Part shown: positions 53,864-63,367 of the stretch, piece after piece
Layout of the letters: each line of letters starts with the position of its first letter
Position numbering within the stretch: position 1 is the first letter of the stretch
DNA from: Cupriavidus respiraculi
Lineage (GTDB): Bacteria; Pseudomonadota; Gammaproteobacteria; Burkholderiales; Burkholderiaceae
Length of the DNA: 64,000 bases
NCBI RefSeq assembly: GCF_914271545.1
Contig: NZ_CAJZAH010000007.1
Location: forward strand, 1 to 64,000
Direction of reading: 5' to 3'
The notes under the pieces: generated by a model
What the model was told of the DNA's origin: nothing
Database searches by the model: none
The model's input: only the letters and a program-made list of their open reading frames with translations
Program-made: the position numbers and the translations under genes

Positions 53864-53937
53864 ACGCTCTTCTCCGCGTTTCGCGGCGGGCGGCGCGCCG
53901 CGCTGGACGCCGCCGCCCGCTGCCGTGATGGGGGATG

Positions 53938-55761
53938 TCAGGGGACCGGGTGGCCGGCGGCCGCGGCGCCTTGCAGGTGCTCGGCCACGGGCCCGAGCGC
54001 CAGCGCCGGGATATAGGTCAACGCGCCCACCATCAGCACGGCGGCGACCAGCAAGGCGACGAACAGCGGGCCGTGCGTGGGCATCGTTCCCGCGCCGGCG
54101 GGCAGGCGCCGCTTGGCCGCCAGCGAACCGGCCATCGCCAGCACCGGCACGATGACCGCGAAGCGGCCCAGCCACATCGCCACGCCCAGCAGCACGTTGT
54201 AGAACGGCGTGTTGGCGGACAGGCCGGCGAAGGCGCTGCCGTTGTTGTTGGCGGCCGACGACAGCGCATAGAGGATCTCCGCATAGCCGTGCGTGCCCGG
54301 ATTGAGCACGCCGGCGCGCCCGGCCTGGGCCATCACCGCGATGGCGGTGCCGGCCAGCACCAGCAGCGGCGTGACCAGGATCGCGAGGGCGGTCATCTTC
54401 ATCTCGAAGGTCTCGATCTTCTTGCCGAGGTATTCGGGCGTGCGGCCGATCATCAGGCCGGCCACGAACACGGCCAGCACCGCGTAGACCAGCATGCCGT
54501 AGAGGCCCGAGCCGACGCCGCCGAACACGACCTCGCCCAGCTGCATCAGCACCATCGGCACCATGCCGCCGAGCGCGGTGAACGAGTCATGCATGGCATT
54601 GACCGCGCCGCACGACGCCGCCGTGGTGATGACCGCGAACAGCGCGCTCGCCGCGATGCCGAAGCGCGCTTCCTTGCCTTCCATGTTGCCGCCGGCCTGC
54701 AGCGCCGAGGCGGCATGGTCCAGCGGCAGTCCGGCCAGCGCCGTGCCGGTGCCCCGCTCGGCCGCCGCCGCGAAGCAGGCCATGACGACGAAGATCGCGG
54801 TCATGGCCGCCAGCACCGCCACACCCTGGCGCCGGTCCCCGACCATCTCGCCGAACACGAAGCACAGCGCGGCCGGAATCAGCAGGATGGCCAGCATCTG
54901 CACGAAGTTGGCCAGCGCCGTGGGGTTCTCGAACGGATGCGCCGAATTGGCGTTGAAGACGCCGCCGCCGTTGGTGCCGAGCAGCTTGATGGCTTCCTGC
55001 GAGGCAACCGGGCCCATCGCGATCGTCTGGGTCCGCGCGGTCAGCGGCTGCGTTTGCGGCTGCCCGGCCGCATCGGTCACAGGGTTGCCGGCCGCGTCGA
55101 GCACCGGCGCGTCGTAGGTTACCGGCGCGACCAGCGCCACCTCCTTGTACGGGTCCAGGTTCTGGATCACGCCCTGGCTCGCCAGCACGAGCGCGACCAC
55201 CGTGGACAGCGGCAACAGCACGTACAGCGTGCAGCGCGTGATGTCGACCCAGAAGTTGCCGAGCGTCGCCGCGCCCTGCCGCGCGAAGCCGCGGATCAGC
55301 GCGAACACCACCGCGATGCCGGTGGCCGCGGAGACGAAGTTCTGCACCGTCAGCGCCAGCATCTGGGTTAGATAGCTCATCGTCGCCTCGCCCGCATAGC
55401 CTTGCCAGTTGGTGTTGCTCACGAAGCTGATGGCGGTATTGAAGGCGGAATCGGGCGATACCGCGCCGAAGCCCTGCGGGTTCAGCGGCAGCACGCCCTG
55501 CAGGCGCTGCAGCGCGTAGACCGCGAGCACGCCAAGCACGTTGAACGCCAGCAGGCTGAGCCCATAGTGGCGCCAGCCCATGCCCGCGTCGGCCCGCACG
55601 CCGGCAAGGCGGTACAGCGCACGCTCCAGCGGGCGGCCCCAGGCGGTGGCGCGGCTCTCGCCATCCTCCATCGCCACGCGCAGATAGCGGCCCAACAGCG
55701 GCGCGAGCACCAGCAGCACGGCCAGGTACAGCAGCAGCAGTCCGAGGAATTGTCCCGACAT
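53938..55761 (-). CDS. kdpA: Potassium-transporting ATPase potassium-binding subunit A
   Basis: This 607-residue channel-like subunit has selectivity-filter segments such as [33 protein letters not shown] and [20 protein letters not shown]. It is about 50 residues longer than in E. coli. The start shares one base with the kdpF stop (TGATG). Confidence 0.98.
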   Translation of the reverse strand: MSGQFLGLLLLYLAVLLVLAPLLGRYLRVAMEDGESRATAWGRPLERALYRLAGVRADAGMGWRHYGLSLLAFNVLGVLAVYALQRLQGVLPLNPQGFGAVSPDSAFNTAISFVSNTNWQGYAGEATMSYLTQMLALTVQNFVSAATGIAVVFALIRGFARQGAATLGNFWVDITRCTLYVLLPLSTVVALVLASQGVIQNLDPYKEVALVAPVTYDAPVLDAAGNPVTDAAGQPQTQPLTARTQTIAMGPVASQEAIKLLGTNGGGVFNANSAHPFENPTALANFVQMLAILLIPAALCFVFGEMVGDRRQGVAVLAAMTAIFVVMACFAAAAERGTGTALAGLPLDHAASALQAGGNMEGKEARFGIAASALFAVITTAASCGAVNAMHDSFTALGGMVPMVLMQLGEVVFGGVGSGLYGMLVYAVLAVFVAGLMIGRTPEYLGKKIETFEMKMTALAILVTPLLVLAGTAIAVMAQAGRAGVLNPGTHGYAEILYALSSAANNNGSAFAGLSANTPFYNVLLGVAMWLGRFAVIVPVLAMAGSLAAKRRLPAGAGTMPTHGPLFVALLVAAVLMVGALTYIPALALGPVAEHLQGAAAAGHPVP

Positions 55762-55850
55762 CAGAAGGCCTCCGGACGCAGCAGCGCGGCAAGCAGATAG
55801 GGCAGCAGCGCAAGCGCCAGCGCGGCCGCGAGCAAATCGGTCCAGTCCAT
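55761..55850 (-). CDS. kdpF: Potassium-transporting ATPase subunit F
   Basis: This 29-residue single-helix peptide ([20 protein letters not shown] and a short tail) stabilises the KdpABC complex. Its start overlaps the stop of a small ORF upstream (TGATG) and its stop overlaps kdpA (TGATG). Confidence 0.9.
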   Translation of the reverse strand: MDWTDLLAAALALALLPYLLAALLRPEAF

Positions 55851-55987
55851 CAGCGCACCTCCCCGGCCACGGGTTGGCCGGCGGCGGCGCCGCCCGGCGT
55901 GCCGGCGTCGAGCGCCGCGCACAGCGGTAGCAGCGCGCCGGTCAGCGCGCCGAGCAGTAACAGCAAGGTGCAATAGAGTGCGTCCAT
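55850..55987 (-). CDS. Small membrane-peptide ORF in front of kdpF
   Basis: A 45-codon frame starts [20 protein letters not shown], a short head plus one hydrophobic helix ending in a Cys-containing stretch ([10 protein letters not shown]) and a Gly/Ala-rich tail. Its TGA overlaps the kdpF ATG, and the same TGATG link joins kdpF to kdpA, so the three would be translated as a coupled chain. From memory, short ORFs starting like MDxxY with one helix occur before kdpF in other bacteria; this is not verified. The ribosome site is poor. Function unknown. Confidence 0.6.
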   Translation of the reverse strand: MDALYCTLLLLLGALTGALLPLCAALDAGTPGGAAAGQPVAGEVR

Positions 55988-56062
55988 GGCGGGATAGCCC
56001 GGTGTCCATTCAAGGCTTGCAGCTTAGGGAGGCGGACGTAAAAACGGTGTAGAGAGACAGGC

Positions 56063-56085
56063 GCGGGGTGTAAACGCGATATAAA
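56063..56085 (-). promoter_or_regulatory. KdpE-binding site upstream of kdp
   Basis: On the minus strand the sequence reads TTTATA-N5-TTTACACCCCGC. This matches the E. coli KdpE site as I remember it at 18 of 23 positions, all differences in the five-base middle. It lies 76 bases upstream of the first ORF of the operon. TAAGCT near 56021-56026 is a possible -10 box. Confidence 0.75.
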
Positions 56086-56139
56086 GACGGGGATGCCGGG
56101 GGCGAGGACTGCGGCCCGGCGAGAAAGACAGGAGCCGAC

Positions 56140-56484
56140 GTGAAGCTGATCGACATCGAACCGTTGCAGGGCGTGCTGGCGGAATTCGTCCGCGCGCGCG
56201 GCTGGCAGCGTTACCACTCGCCGAAAAATCTCGCGATGGCGCTCAGCGTGGAGGTGGCCGAACTGGTGGAGATCTTCCAGTGGAGCACCGAGGCGCAATC
56301 GCGTGCCATCATGGGTACCGCCGAGAGCGAGCACGTCCGGCACGAGCTGGCGGACATCTTCCTCTATCTGACGCAGTTGGCGAGCGCGCTCGACGTGGAC
56401 CTGAACGCCGCGGTCGAAGCCAAGCTCGCGCTGAACGCGAAGAAGTACCCGCCGCCGGACGAGGCCGAGCGCAACCAGGGCTGA
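56140..56484 (+). CDS. MazG-like nucleotide pyrophosphohydrolase
   Basis: This 114-residue all-helical protein has the ExxE...ExxD metal site of the dUTPase/MazG superfamily: SVEVAELVEIFQW and HELADIFLYLTQLA. It probably hydrolyses non-canonical nucleoside triphosphates. The GTG start at 56140 has AGGAGC upstream. It is divergent from kdp and likely co-transcribed with the DUF72 gene 22 bases downstream. Confidence 0.85.
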   Translation: MKLIDIEPLQGVLAEFVRARGWQRYHSPKNLAMALSVEVAELVEIFQWSTEAQSRAIMGTAESEHVRHELADIFLYLTQLASALDVDLNAAVEAKLALNAKKYPPPDEAERNQG

Positions 56485-56506
56485 AGCACGAGAACAGGAG
56501 ACCATC

Positions 56507-57382
56507 ATGACCGCCAAGTCCGGCGCCTCCAAGGCGCCAGCCGGCCCCGCCAATATCCGCGTCGGCATCGGGGGATGGAACTACGAACCGTGGCGCGACA
56601 ACTTCTATCCCGCGGGACTGGCGCAGACGCGCGAGCTCGAATACGCCAGCCGCCACGTCAGCGCGATCGAGATCAACAGCACCTACCACGGCACGCAGAA
56701 GCCCGCGTCGTTCGCCAAGTGGCATGACACCGCGCCGGAGGACTTCGTCTTCGCCGTCAAGGCCTCGCGCTACGCGACGAACCGGCGCGTGCTGGCCGAG
56801 GCCGGCGAATCGATCGATCGCTTCATCGGCAGCGGCATCGCGCAGCTGCGCGCCAAGCTCGGGCCGATCGTGTGGCAGTTCGCGCCGACCAAGGCGTTCG
56901 ACCCCGAGGACTTCGAGCGCTTCCTCGAACTGCTGCCCGCCGAGGTGGAAGGCCGCCCATTGCGCCATGTGCTGGAGGTGCGCCACCCCAGCTTCATGAG
57001 CGCCGAGTACCTGAAGCTGGCGCGCAAGTACAAGGCCGCCACGGTGTTCACGGATTCGCCCAAGTTTCCCTCCTTCGCCGACCTGACTGCGGACCTGGTC
57101 TATGTCCGGCTGATGCGCAGCGAGGCGCAGCGCAAGACCGGCTATGCGCCCCGGGCCATCGAGGAATGGTCCACGCGCGCGCGCGAATGGTCCGCCGGCG
57201 GCGTGCCGCAGGATCTGCCGCGCATCGAGGAGAAGGCGCCCGCCCGGCGCCAGCGCGACGTGTTCGTGTTCTTCATCAACGGCGCGAAGGAGCGCGCGCC
57301 GGCCGCGGCCGCGGCGCTGCTCGATACGCTGGGATGGGAGCCGCGCGAGCTGCCCGCGCGGCGCAGCGCGGCGCGGGCCTGA
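56507..57382 (+). CDS. DUF72 family protein (YecE-like)
   Basis: This 291-residue TIM-barrel-like protein has VGIGGWNYEPWRDNFYPAGL, IEINSTYHGTQKPASFAKWH, FVFAVKASRYATNRR and YVRLMRSEAQ, the hallmarks of DUF72. The function is unknown. ATG 56507 has an AGGAG site. The end is Arg/Ala-rich. Confidence 0.9.
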   Translation: MTAKSGASKAPAGPANIRVGIGGWNYEPWRDNFYPAGLAQTRELEYASRHVSAIEINSTYHGTQKPASFAKWHDTAPEDFVFAVKASRYATNRRVLAEAGESIDRFIGSGIAQLRAKLGPIVWQFAPTKAFDPEDFERFLELLPAEVEGRPLRHVLEVRHPSFMSAEYLKLARKYKAATVFTDSPKFPSFADLTADLVYVRLMRSEAQRKTGYAPRAIEEWSTRAREWSAGGVPQDLPRIEEKAPARRQRDVFVFFINGAKERAPAAAAALLDTLGWEPRELPARRSAARA

Positions 57383-57560
57383 GGCCGGCCCCCGGGGCGG
57401 CGTGCGGCCGGTCCCACATGAATCTTCTACGCCACCCTGGGATGCCGATCGATACTTTGCTAAGCTGAAAGCGGCAGATAGTGCTGCGTCGCCGGTCGGC
57501 GCTGGCTGGGCGGCCCGTCGACCGCGGCGCGCCGTCATTCCTTTCGACCTCACGGAGTGG

Positions 57561-58001
57561 ATGATGAAAACCGCACGCCAAGTCCTGGAAACCAAGCCGA
57601 CTCAGGCCATCTACAGCATCCAGCCCGGCGCCACCGTCTACGCGGCGCTGCAGATCATGGCCGAGAAGGGCATCGGCGCGCTGCTGGTGATGGAGCACGG
57701 CCGCATCGTCGGCATCCTCAGCGAACGGGACTACGCCCGCAAGGTGATCCTGATGCAGCGCACCTCGCGCGAGACGCTGGTGCGCGACATCATGACGTCC
57801 TCGGTGATCTACGTGCGCGCGGACCAGACCACCGACGACTGCATGGCGCTGATGACCCAGCACCGCCTGCGCCATCTGCCGGTCATGGACGGCGACGAGC
57901 TGATCGGCATGCTGTCGATCGGCGATCTGGTCAAGGACATCATCTCGGAGCAGCGCTTCATCATCGAGCAGCTGGAGCAGTACATCGCCGGCGCGCGCTG
58001 A
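57561..58001 (+). CDS. Two-CBS-domain protein
   Basis: This 146-residue protein consists of two CBS domains (residues about 8-65 and 75-135: AALQIMAEKGIGALLVMEHG, VGILSERDYARKVILM, CMALMTQHRLRHLPVMDG, IGMLSIGDLVKDIISEQ). CBS pairs bind adenosine nucleotides and act as energy sensors. No partner domain is attached. GGAG precedes ATG 57561; the second ATG at 57564 is also possible. Confidence 0.9.
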   Translation: MMKTARQVLETKPTQAIYSIQPGATVYAALQIMAEKGIGALLVMEHGRIVGILSERDYARKVILMQRTSRETLVRDIMTSSVIYVRADQTTDDCMALMTQHRLRHLPVMDGDELIGMLSIGDLVKDIISEQRFIIEQLEQYIAGAR

Positions 58002-58101
58002 AGCGGCGCCGATTCGCCCGCGGCAGGCAGCAAATCGTCGAAGCCTGGTCGATGCATTGGCGATGCATCGGCGATGACGGGCGTGATCGCGGGCAGGCGC
58101 C

Positions 58102-58107
58102 TATAAT
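58102..58107 (+). promoter_or_regulatory. Putative -10 box upstream of the MFS gene
   Basis: A perfect TATAAT lies 118 bases before the MFS start in a GC-rich gap. No convincing -35 hexamer was found at 16-18 bases distance. Confidence 0.4.
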
Positions 58108-58224
58108 GGCCCCTTCCCCGCGAATCGCGCCGCCAAGGCGCATCTTGCAGCCCCATCCGCCGACGCCGGGCAGGCATCGCCCCCGCCAGCGCGCGATGCC
58201 GCGCATGCCCGCCACGTATTACCG

Positions 58225-59841
58225 ATGCCCGCGTCCCAGCCTCCCGTTCGTCCTCCGCTCGACCCCACCGCTCGCCCTTCCGTCTCCGCATCGTCCCCCG
58301 CGCACCGCGTACCGGGACCGCTCGACCGCCCGCTGAACCACCAGGCCATCATGCGCGTCATCGGCGGCATCGTGCTGTGCATCCTGCTGGCCGCGCTGGA
58401 CCAGACCGTCGTCATTCCGGCCGTGCCGGCCATCGCGCAGGACCTGAACGGCTTCGGGCAGCTGTCGTGGATCGTCACCGCGTACCTGATCACCTCGACG
58501 GTGACCACACCGCTGTACGGCAAGCTGTCCGACACCTATGGCCGGCGCCAGCTGCTGATGGTGGCGATCGCGCTGTTCATCGTCGCGTCGCTCGCCTGCG
58601 CGCTGGCCCGCTCGCTCGAGCAGCTGATCCTGTTCCGGGCGCTGCAGGGCATCGGCGGCGGCGGGCTGATGTCGCTGGCCCAGGCGGCCATTGCCGATGT
58701 GGTGGCGCCGCGCCAGCGCGGGCGCTACCAGGGCTACCTTGCCAGCGTCTGGGCGGTGGCCTCGGTGGCCGGGCCGCTGGTGGGCGGCTGGGTGTCCGAC
58801 CACGTCTCGTGGCGCTGGCTGTTCTGGATCAACCTGCCGCTGGGCCTCGTGGCCATGTGGATGTGCCATCGCGGCCTGCGCCAGCTGCAGGCGCACGGCG
58901 TCAGGAATCCCGTGGACTGGCTGGGCGCCTTGCTGCTGACCGGCACGATCGTCGCCTTCCTGCTGGCGATGAGCTGGGGCGGCGATGTCTACGACTGGCT
59001 GTCCGCGCCCATGGGCGGACTGGCACTGGCCTGCGCGGCATCGACGCTGGCGCTGGTCTGGCGCGAGCGGCGCGCGGCCGATCCGATGCTCCCCCCGCGG
59101 CTGTTTTCCAATCGCGGCTATGTGATGGGCGTGGGCGCGTCGGCGCTGGCCGCGCTCGTGCTGTTCCTGTGCATCTTCACGCTGCCGCTGCATTTCCAGC
59201 TGGTGCGCGGCGCCAATGCGTCCCGCTCCGGCATGCTGGTGGTGCCGTTCCTGCTGGCCACCGTGGCCGGCAACTTCGTGGTGGCGGCGCTGGCCCCGCG
59301 CCTGGGCCGCATGCGCGGCATCCTGACCGGCGCCTTCGCGCTGACGGCGCTGGGCCTGGCGGCGCTGGCCGCGATGACGCCCGCCACCGCCCTGGCACTC
59401 GTGCTGGCGGCGATGATCGTGGGCGGCATCGGCGTCGGCATGGGCATGGTCGGCACCCTGATCACCGTGCAGAACGTGCTGGAGCGGCGCGACACCGGGG
59501 CGGGCACCGGCGCCCTGCTGGTGCTGCGCTCGCTGGGCAGCGCCTTCGGCGGGGCGCTCGCCGGCACGCTGCTCACGCTGGAATTTCGCCGCGCGCTGGC
59601 CGCCTCGGGCGTGGGCCGGGCGCTGGACCTAGGCGCGCTGCGCCACGGCAGCGAAGCGTTCGCGCAACTGCCGCCCGCCGTGCAACACATGCTGGCGGCC
59701 GGCGTGGAGTCCGGCTTCCAGCTGATCTTCGCCGCGGGAGCGGCCGCCGCGCTGCTCGCGCTGCTGATCGTGCGTCGCATGCCGGACGTGGAACTGCGCA
59801 GCGGCGTGGCCGAACACGCCGCCACGGCCGCGCTGGAATGA
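58225..59841 (+). CDS. MFS multidrug exporter, DHA2 (EmrB/QacA) family
   Basis: This 538-residue transporter has about 14 hydrophobic segments. Motif A is GKLSDTYGRRQLLM, the first helix carries LLAALDQTVVIPAVPAI and motif C is in VWAVASVAGPLVGGWVSDHV. DHA2 exporters use the proton gradient to expel drugs or other hydrophobic compounds; the substrate is unknown. No membrane-fusion partner or adjacent regulator is present. The N-terminal 38 residues are a Pro-rich tail, so a later start is possible. Confidence 0.92.
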   Translation: MPASQPPVRPPLDPTARPSVSASSPAHRVPGPLDRPLNHQAIMRVIGGIVLCILLAALDQTVVIPAVPAIAQDLNGFGQLSWIVTAYLITSTVTTPLYGKLSDTYGRRQLLMVAIALFIVASLACALARSLEQLILFRALQGIGGGGLMSLAQAAIADVVAPRQRGRYQGYLASVWAVASVAGPLVGGWVSDHVSWRWLFWINLPLGLVAMWMCHRGLRQLQAHGVRNPVDWLGALLLTGTIVAFLLAMSWGGDVYDWLSAPMGGLALACAASTLALVWRERRAADPMLPPRLFSNRGYVMGVGASALAALVLFLCIFTLPLHFQLVRGANASRSGMLVVPFLLATVAGNFVVAALAPRLGRMRGILTGAFALTALGLAALAAMTPATALALVLAAMIVGGIGVGMGMVGTLITVQNVLERRDTGAGTGALLVLRSLGSAFGGALAGTLLTLEFRRALAASGVGRALDLGALRHGSEAFAQLPPAVQHMLAAGVESGFQLIFAAGAAAALLALLIVRRMPDVELRSGVAEHAATAALE

Positions 59842-59924
59842 CCTTGCGCGCGGCCTGGCCGCGGCCGTCCGGCAGCGTGCGCGGGCGTACACTACGGCGA
59901 GTTCGACCGACGGAGTGTTTCGCC

Positions 59925-60563
59925 ATGCGCCGTGCCAATCCGCCCGCCCTCGGGCATCCCCTTTCCCATTGCGCGGCCGCGCTGCTGTGCGCCGCCGTCT
60001 CGTTCGGCGCCGCCGCCGCGGAACCGGCCGCGGGCGCTGCCGCCCGGCCGGGCCAGCCGGCCACCGCCGCATCGGGCTCGTGCCCGGCCACGCTGGATTT
60101 CCGCTTCCCCCGCCTGCAGGACGAGGCGCCCCAGAACCTGTGCCAGTACGCGGGCAAGGTGGTGCTGGTGGTCAACACCGCCAGCTATTGCGGCTTCACG
60201 CCGCAATACGAGGGACTGGAGGCGCTCTACGCCAAATACCGCGAGCGCGGGCTGGTGGTGCTGGGCTTCCCGTCCAACGATTTCTCGCAGGAGCCCGGGT
60301 CGGCCAAGGAAATCGCCGACTTCTGCTACAACACCTACGGCGTCAAGTTCCCGATGATGGCCAAGACCCATGTGCGCGGGGCCGACGCCAATCCCATGTA
60401 CGCCCTGCTGGCGCGCGAAAGCGGCGATACCCCCAAGTGGAACTTCTACAAGTACCTGCTCGACCGCAACGGCCGGGTCGTCGGCAGCTACGGCAGCAAG
60501 GTCTCGCCCAGCGACAAGCAGTTGGTGGCCAGGATCGAGCAGCTGCTCGCCGCGCCGCGCTGA
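59925..60563 (+). CDS. Exported glutathione peroxidase-family protein
   Basis: This 212-residue thiol peroxidase has a signal peptide (CAAALLCAAVSFGAAAAEPA), catalytic Cys89 in VNTASYCGFTPQYEGLE, the Gln/Phe region GFPSNDFSQEPGSAKEI and the Trp-Asn pair in PKWNFYKYLLDRNG. The Cys form usually works with thioredoxin or another thiol reductant. It should remove peroxides in the periplasm. It lies 83 bases after the MFS gene. Confidence 0.92.
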   Translation: MRRANPPALGHPLSHCAAALLCAAVSFGAAAAEPAAGAAARPGQPATAASGSCPATLDFRFPRLQDEAPQNLCQYAGKVVLVVNTASYCGFTPQYEGLEALYAKYRERGLVVLGFPSNDFSQEPGSAKEIADFCYNTYGVKFPMMAKTHVRGADANPMYALLARESGDTPKWNFYKYLLDRNGRVVGSYGSKVSPSDKQLVARIEQLLAAPR

Positions 60564-60598
60564 GCCCCTTTCCCCCTGCGCACGACAAGAGGAGCACG

Positions 60599-61450
60599 AT
60601 GAAACTGGTGAGAACTGGCGCGCCCGGCGAAGAACGGCCCGGCATGATCGATGCAGGCGGGCGCGTGCGCGACCTGTCGGGCGTCATTGGCGGCGTCACG
60701 CCCGAGGTGCTGTCGCCGCAGGGGCTGGCGAAGCTGGCGGCGCTGGACCCGCAGACGCTGCCGCTGGCGCAGGCCGGCCGCTTCGGCATGCCGTGGACCG
60801 GCATCGGCAAGGTGGTCGCCATCGGCCTGAACTACGCCGACCACGCCGCCGAGGCCGGCATGCCGCTGCCGGCCGAGCCCATCGTGTTCCTGAAGGCCAC
60901 CAGCTCGCTGAACGGCCCGGACGATCCCGTCATGCTGCCGCGGGACTCGGTCAAGACCGACTGGGAGGTGGAACTCGGCGTGGTGATCGGCACGCGCGCC
61001 CGCGACGTGCCGCGCGAGGCGGCGCTGGACCATGTGGCGGGCTATTGCGTGGTGAACGACGTCTCCGAGCGCGAATTCCAGATCGAGCGCGGCGGCACCT
61101 GGGACAAGGGCAAGGGCTGCGACACCTTCTGCCCGGTCGGGCCGTGGCTCGTCACGCGCGACGAGGTGCCCGACCCGCAGGCGCTGCGGCTGTGGCTGGA
61201 CGTCAACGGCGAGCGCGTGCAGGACGGCACCACCGCGACCATGGTGTTCGATGTCGCGACGCTGGTCAGCTACGTCAGCCGCTTCATGACCCTGCATCCC
61301 GGCGACCTGATCTGCACCGGCACGCCGCCCGGCGTGGGCATGGGCTTCAAGCCGCCACGCTTCCTGAAGGCCGGCGACACCATGCGCCTGGGCATTGACG
61401 GACTGGGCGAGCAGAGCCAGGCCGTGGTTGCCTACGACACGCAGCTCTAG
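60599..61450 (+). CDS. FAH-family hydrolase (ureidoglycolate lyase / 2-hydroxyhepta-2,4-diene-1,7-dioate isomerase-like)
   Basis: This 283-residue protein has IGLNYADHAAEAG, EPIVFLKATSSLNGPDDPV, metal ligands in KTDWEVELGVVIGTRARDVP, the Asp in GYCVVNDVSEREFQIERGG and DLICTGTPPGVGMG at the end. It is complete and the metal site is intact, but the family spans several substrates. An AAGAGGAGC site precedes ATG 60599. Confidence 0.88.
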   Translation: MKLVRTGAPGEERPGMIDAGGRVRDLSGVIGGVTPEVLSPQGLAKLAALDPQTLPLAQAGRFGMPWTGIGKVVAIGLNYADHAAEAGMPLPAEPIVFLKATSSLNGPDDPVMLPRDSVKTDWEVELGVVIGTRARDVPREAALDHVAGYCVVNDVSEREFQIERGGTWDKGKGCDTFCPVGPWLVTRDEVPDPQALRLWLDVNGERVQDGTTATMVFDVATLVSYVSRFMTLHPGDLICTGTPPGVGMGFKPPRFLKAGDTMRLGIDGLGEQSQAVVAYDTQL

Positions 61451-61472
61451 CCGAGCCGCGGCGACGGAGAAA

Positions 61473-61525
61473 CCCTGCTGCGAGCAGGGATGCACCACCT
61501 GCGGTGCCCTCGCGAGGGGCATCGC
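61473..61525 (+). other. Two hairpins between FAH-family and M20 genes
   Basis: Stem CCCTGCT/AGCAGGG (61473-61489) is followed by an imperfect stem around GTGCCC/GGGGCAT (61501-61525). There is no T run. It may be a weak terminator or a leader structure for the M20 gene. TATAGC near 61670 is a possible -10 box. Confidence 0.4.
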
Positions 61526-61721
61526 CTCTGATGGCTCGCAAGGGCTCGAGTTCCGCGTCGTTACCTGCGGTTCCATCTGTTGCCTTCTGCGCTCGCCGAA
61601 CCGTCCCCCGTTCGCAACAGTGCAACACTCATTTACGTCTTAACGGCCCGTTTGCGTTTCACCGCGCGGTATAGCGTGGAATACTGTTCTTCATCAGCAT
61701 TCGCTTGCACGAGCAGAGTCC

Positions 61722-62927
61722 ATGTCAGAAGCCGACCCCGTCTTTCTTGCTCCCCGTTTCTGCGAACTCGCGGATACCGCCGACAGCCGTGACGAGCTTC
61801 AGGCGATCCGCCGCACGCTGCACCAGCATCCCGAACTGGCGTTCCAGGAGGTGCGTACCGCCGAGCTGGTCGCCTCGCGGCTGGAGCAATGGGGCTACGA
61901 GGTGACGCGCGGCGTGGGCGGCACCGGCGTGGTCGGGACCCTGCGCAACGGGGTGGGCAGCGGCAGCGTCGGCGTGCGGGCGGACATGGATGCGCTGCCG
62001 ATGCAGGAGACCACCGGCCTGCCGTACGCGAGCGTCTGCGCCAACACCATGCATGCCTGCGGCCATGACGGCCACACCGCGATCCTGCTGGGCGCGGCTC
62101 GTCAACTGGCCCGCACGCGGAATTTCTCGGGCACGGTCCATCTGATCTTCCAGCCCGCCGAGGAAATCGGCATCGGGCTCAGCGGCGCGCAGCGCATGCT
62201 GGCCGACGGGCTGTTCGAGCGATTTCCCTGCGACGCCATCTTCGGCCTGCACAACCACCCGGGCGTGGCCGCCGGCACCTTCATGTTCCGCACCGGCCCG
62301 ATGATGGCCGCGTGCGACACGGTCACGATCCGCATCCACGGCAAGGGCGGCCACGCCGCGCGGCCGCATCACGCGATCGATCCGATCCTGGTGGCCGGCA
62401 GCCTGGTGATGGCGCTGCAGACCATCGTGGCGCGCAATATCGATCCCAATGAAACCGCGGTGGTCACCATCGGCTCGCTGCACGCGGGGCACGCGCCCAA
62501 CGTGATTCCCGAGAGCGCGACGCTGGAGATGAGCGTGCGCTCGTTCAGCCCCGAGGTGCGCGCGACACTGGAGACGCGGATCCGCAATCTGGTGCGGGCG
62601 CACGTGGAGGGCTACGGCGCCGAGGTCGACATCGACTACCGGCCGGGCTATCCGGTGGTGGTCAACAGCGAGCGCGAGACGGCGTTCGCGCGCCAGGTGG
62701 CGGAGGAACTGGTGGGCCCGGACAAGGTGGTGCCGCAGATTCCGCTGATCTCCGGCAGCGAGGACTTCTCGTACTTCCTGCAGCAGCGCCCGGGCTGCTA
62801 TGTGCGGCTGGGCAACGGCGCCGGCCGGCCGCTGCTGCACAACCCCGGCTACGACTTCAACGACGACAACCTGACCGTGGGCGCGGCCTTCTGGACCCGC
62901 CTGGTCGAGCGCTACCTCGCCGCCTGA
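61722..62927 (+). CDS. M20 family amidohydrolase (hippurate hydrolase-like)
   Basis: This 401-residue metallo-amidohydrolase has RRTLHQHPELAFQEVRTAEL, metal ligands in GVRADMDALPM, MHACGHDGHTAILLGAA, IFQPAEEIGIGLSGAQ and a final His in RPLLHNPGYDFND. This group removes acyl or benzoyl groups from amino acids. The substrate is not determined by sequence. Confidence 0.92.
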   Translation: MSEADPVFLAPRFCELADTADSRDELQAIRRTLHQHPELAFQEVRTAELVASRLEQWGYEVTRGVGGTGVVGTLRNGVGSGSVGVRADMDALPMQETTGLPYASVCANTMHACGHDGHTAILLGAARQLARTRNFSGTVHLIFQPAEEIGIGLSGAQRMLADGLFERFPCDAIFGLHNHPGVAAGTFMFRTGPMMAACDTVTIRIHGKGGHAARPHHAIDPILVAGSLVMALQTIVARNIDPNETAVVTIGSLHAGHAPNVIPESATLEMSVRSFSPEVRATLETRIRNLVRAHVEGYGAEVDIDYRPGYPVVVNSERETAFARQVAEELVGPDKVVPQIPLISGSEDFSYFLQQRPGCYVRLGNGAGRPLLHNPGYDFNDDNLTVGAAFWTRLVERYLAA

Positions 62928-62993
62928 GCGGCCCGTCGGCCCAACATTCGTGCAACGCCGCAGATCGCGCCGGATTTGCGGCATCATGGCGGG

Positions 62994-63293
62994 ATGACGT
63001 CCGCCGTTCCTTCCAGCGCGCCCTCCGGCCCGCCCATCCCCCGCCCCGCCCTGCCCGGCTCCGCCTGCGGCCACTGTGTCGCGCTGGCCGCCGACGCGCG
63101 CCGGCGCGAGCCGCACGAGCGCCTGGCGCTCAGGCACACCGCGCCGCTGGTCAGCCAGAGCGCGGCCGGCGTGCCCTTCAGCATGCTCAGCTTCGTCTGC
63201 CGGGAATGCGGCACCGGCTGGCGCCTGTACGATCGCGCCAACGAACTGTTCGTCTCCTGGGTGCCGGAGCGCGCCCCGGCCCCGCCCGGCTGA
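62994..63293 (+). CDS. Small zinc-ribbon-like hypothetical protein
   Basis: This 99-residue protein has two Cys pairs, CGHC near residue 24 and CREC near residue 66, that could bind one zinc. Between them is an Arg/Glu-rich, then hydrophobic stretch (LVSQSAAGVPFSMLSFVC). The ends are Pro-rich. I do not recognise a family. Codon pattern and position between two genes on the same strand support it as real. Confidence 0.65.
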   Translation: MTSAVPSSAPSGPPIPRPALPGSACGHCVALAADARRREPHERLALRHTAPLVSQSAAGVPFSMLSFVCRECGTGWRLYDRANELFVSWVPERAPAPPG

Positions 63294-63367
63294 GCGCTTC
63301 GGCTAAGATAGCGGCCGGCGCGGGCGCCGGCCCGCGCGCCGTCTCTTCCATCGTCTCCCTTTCCGCC

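Noticed and set aside
58040-58075. Short direct repeats CGATGCAT before the MFS gene
   Set aside because: The repeats are too short and irregular to separate from chance.
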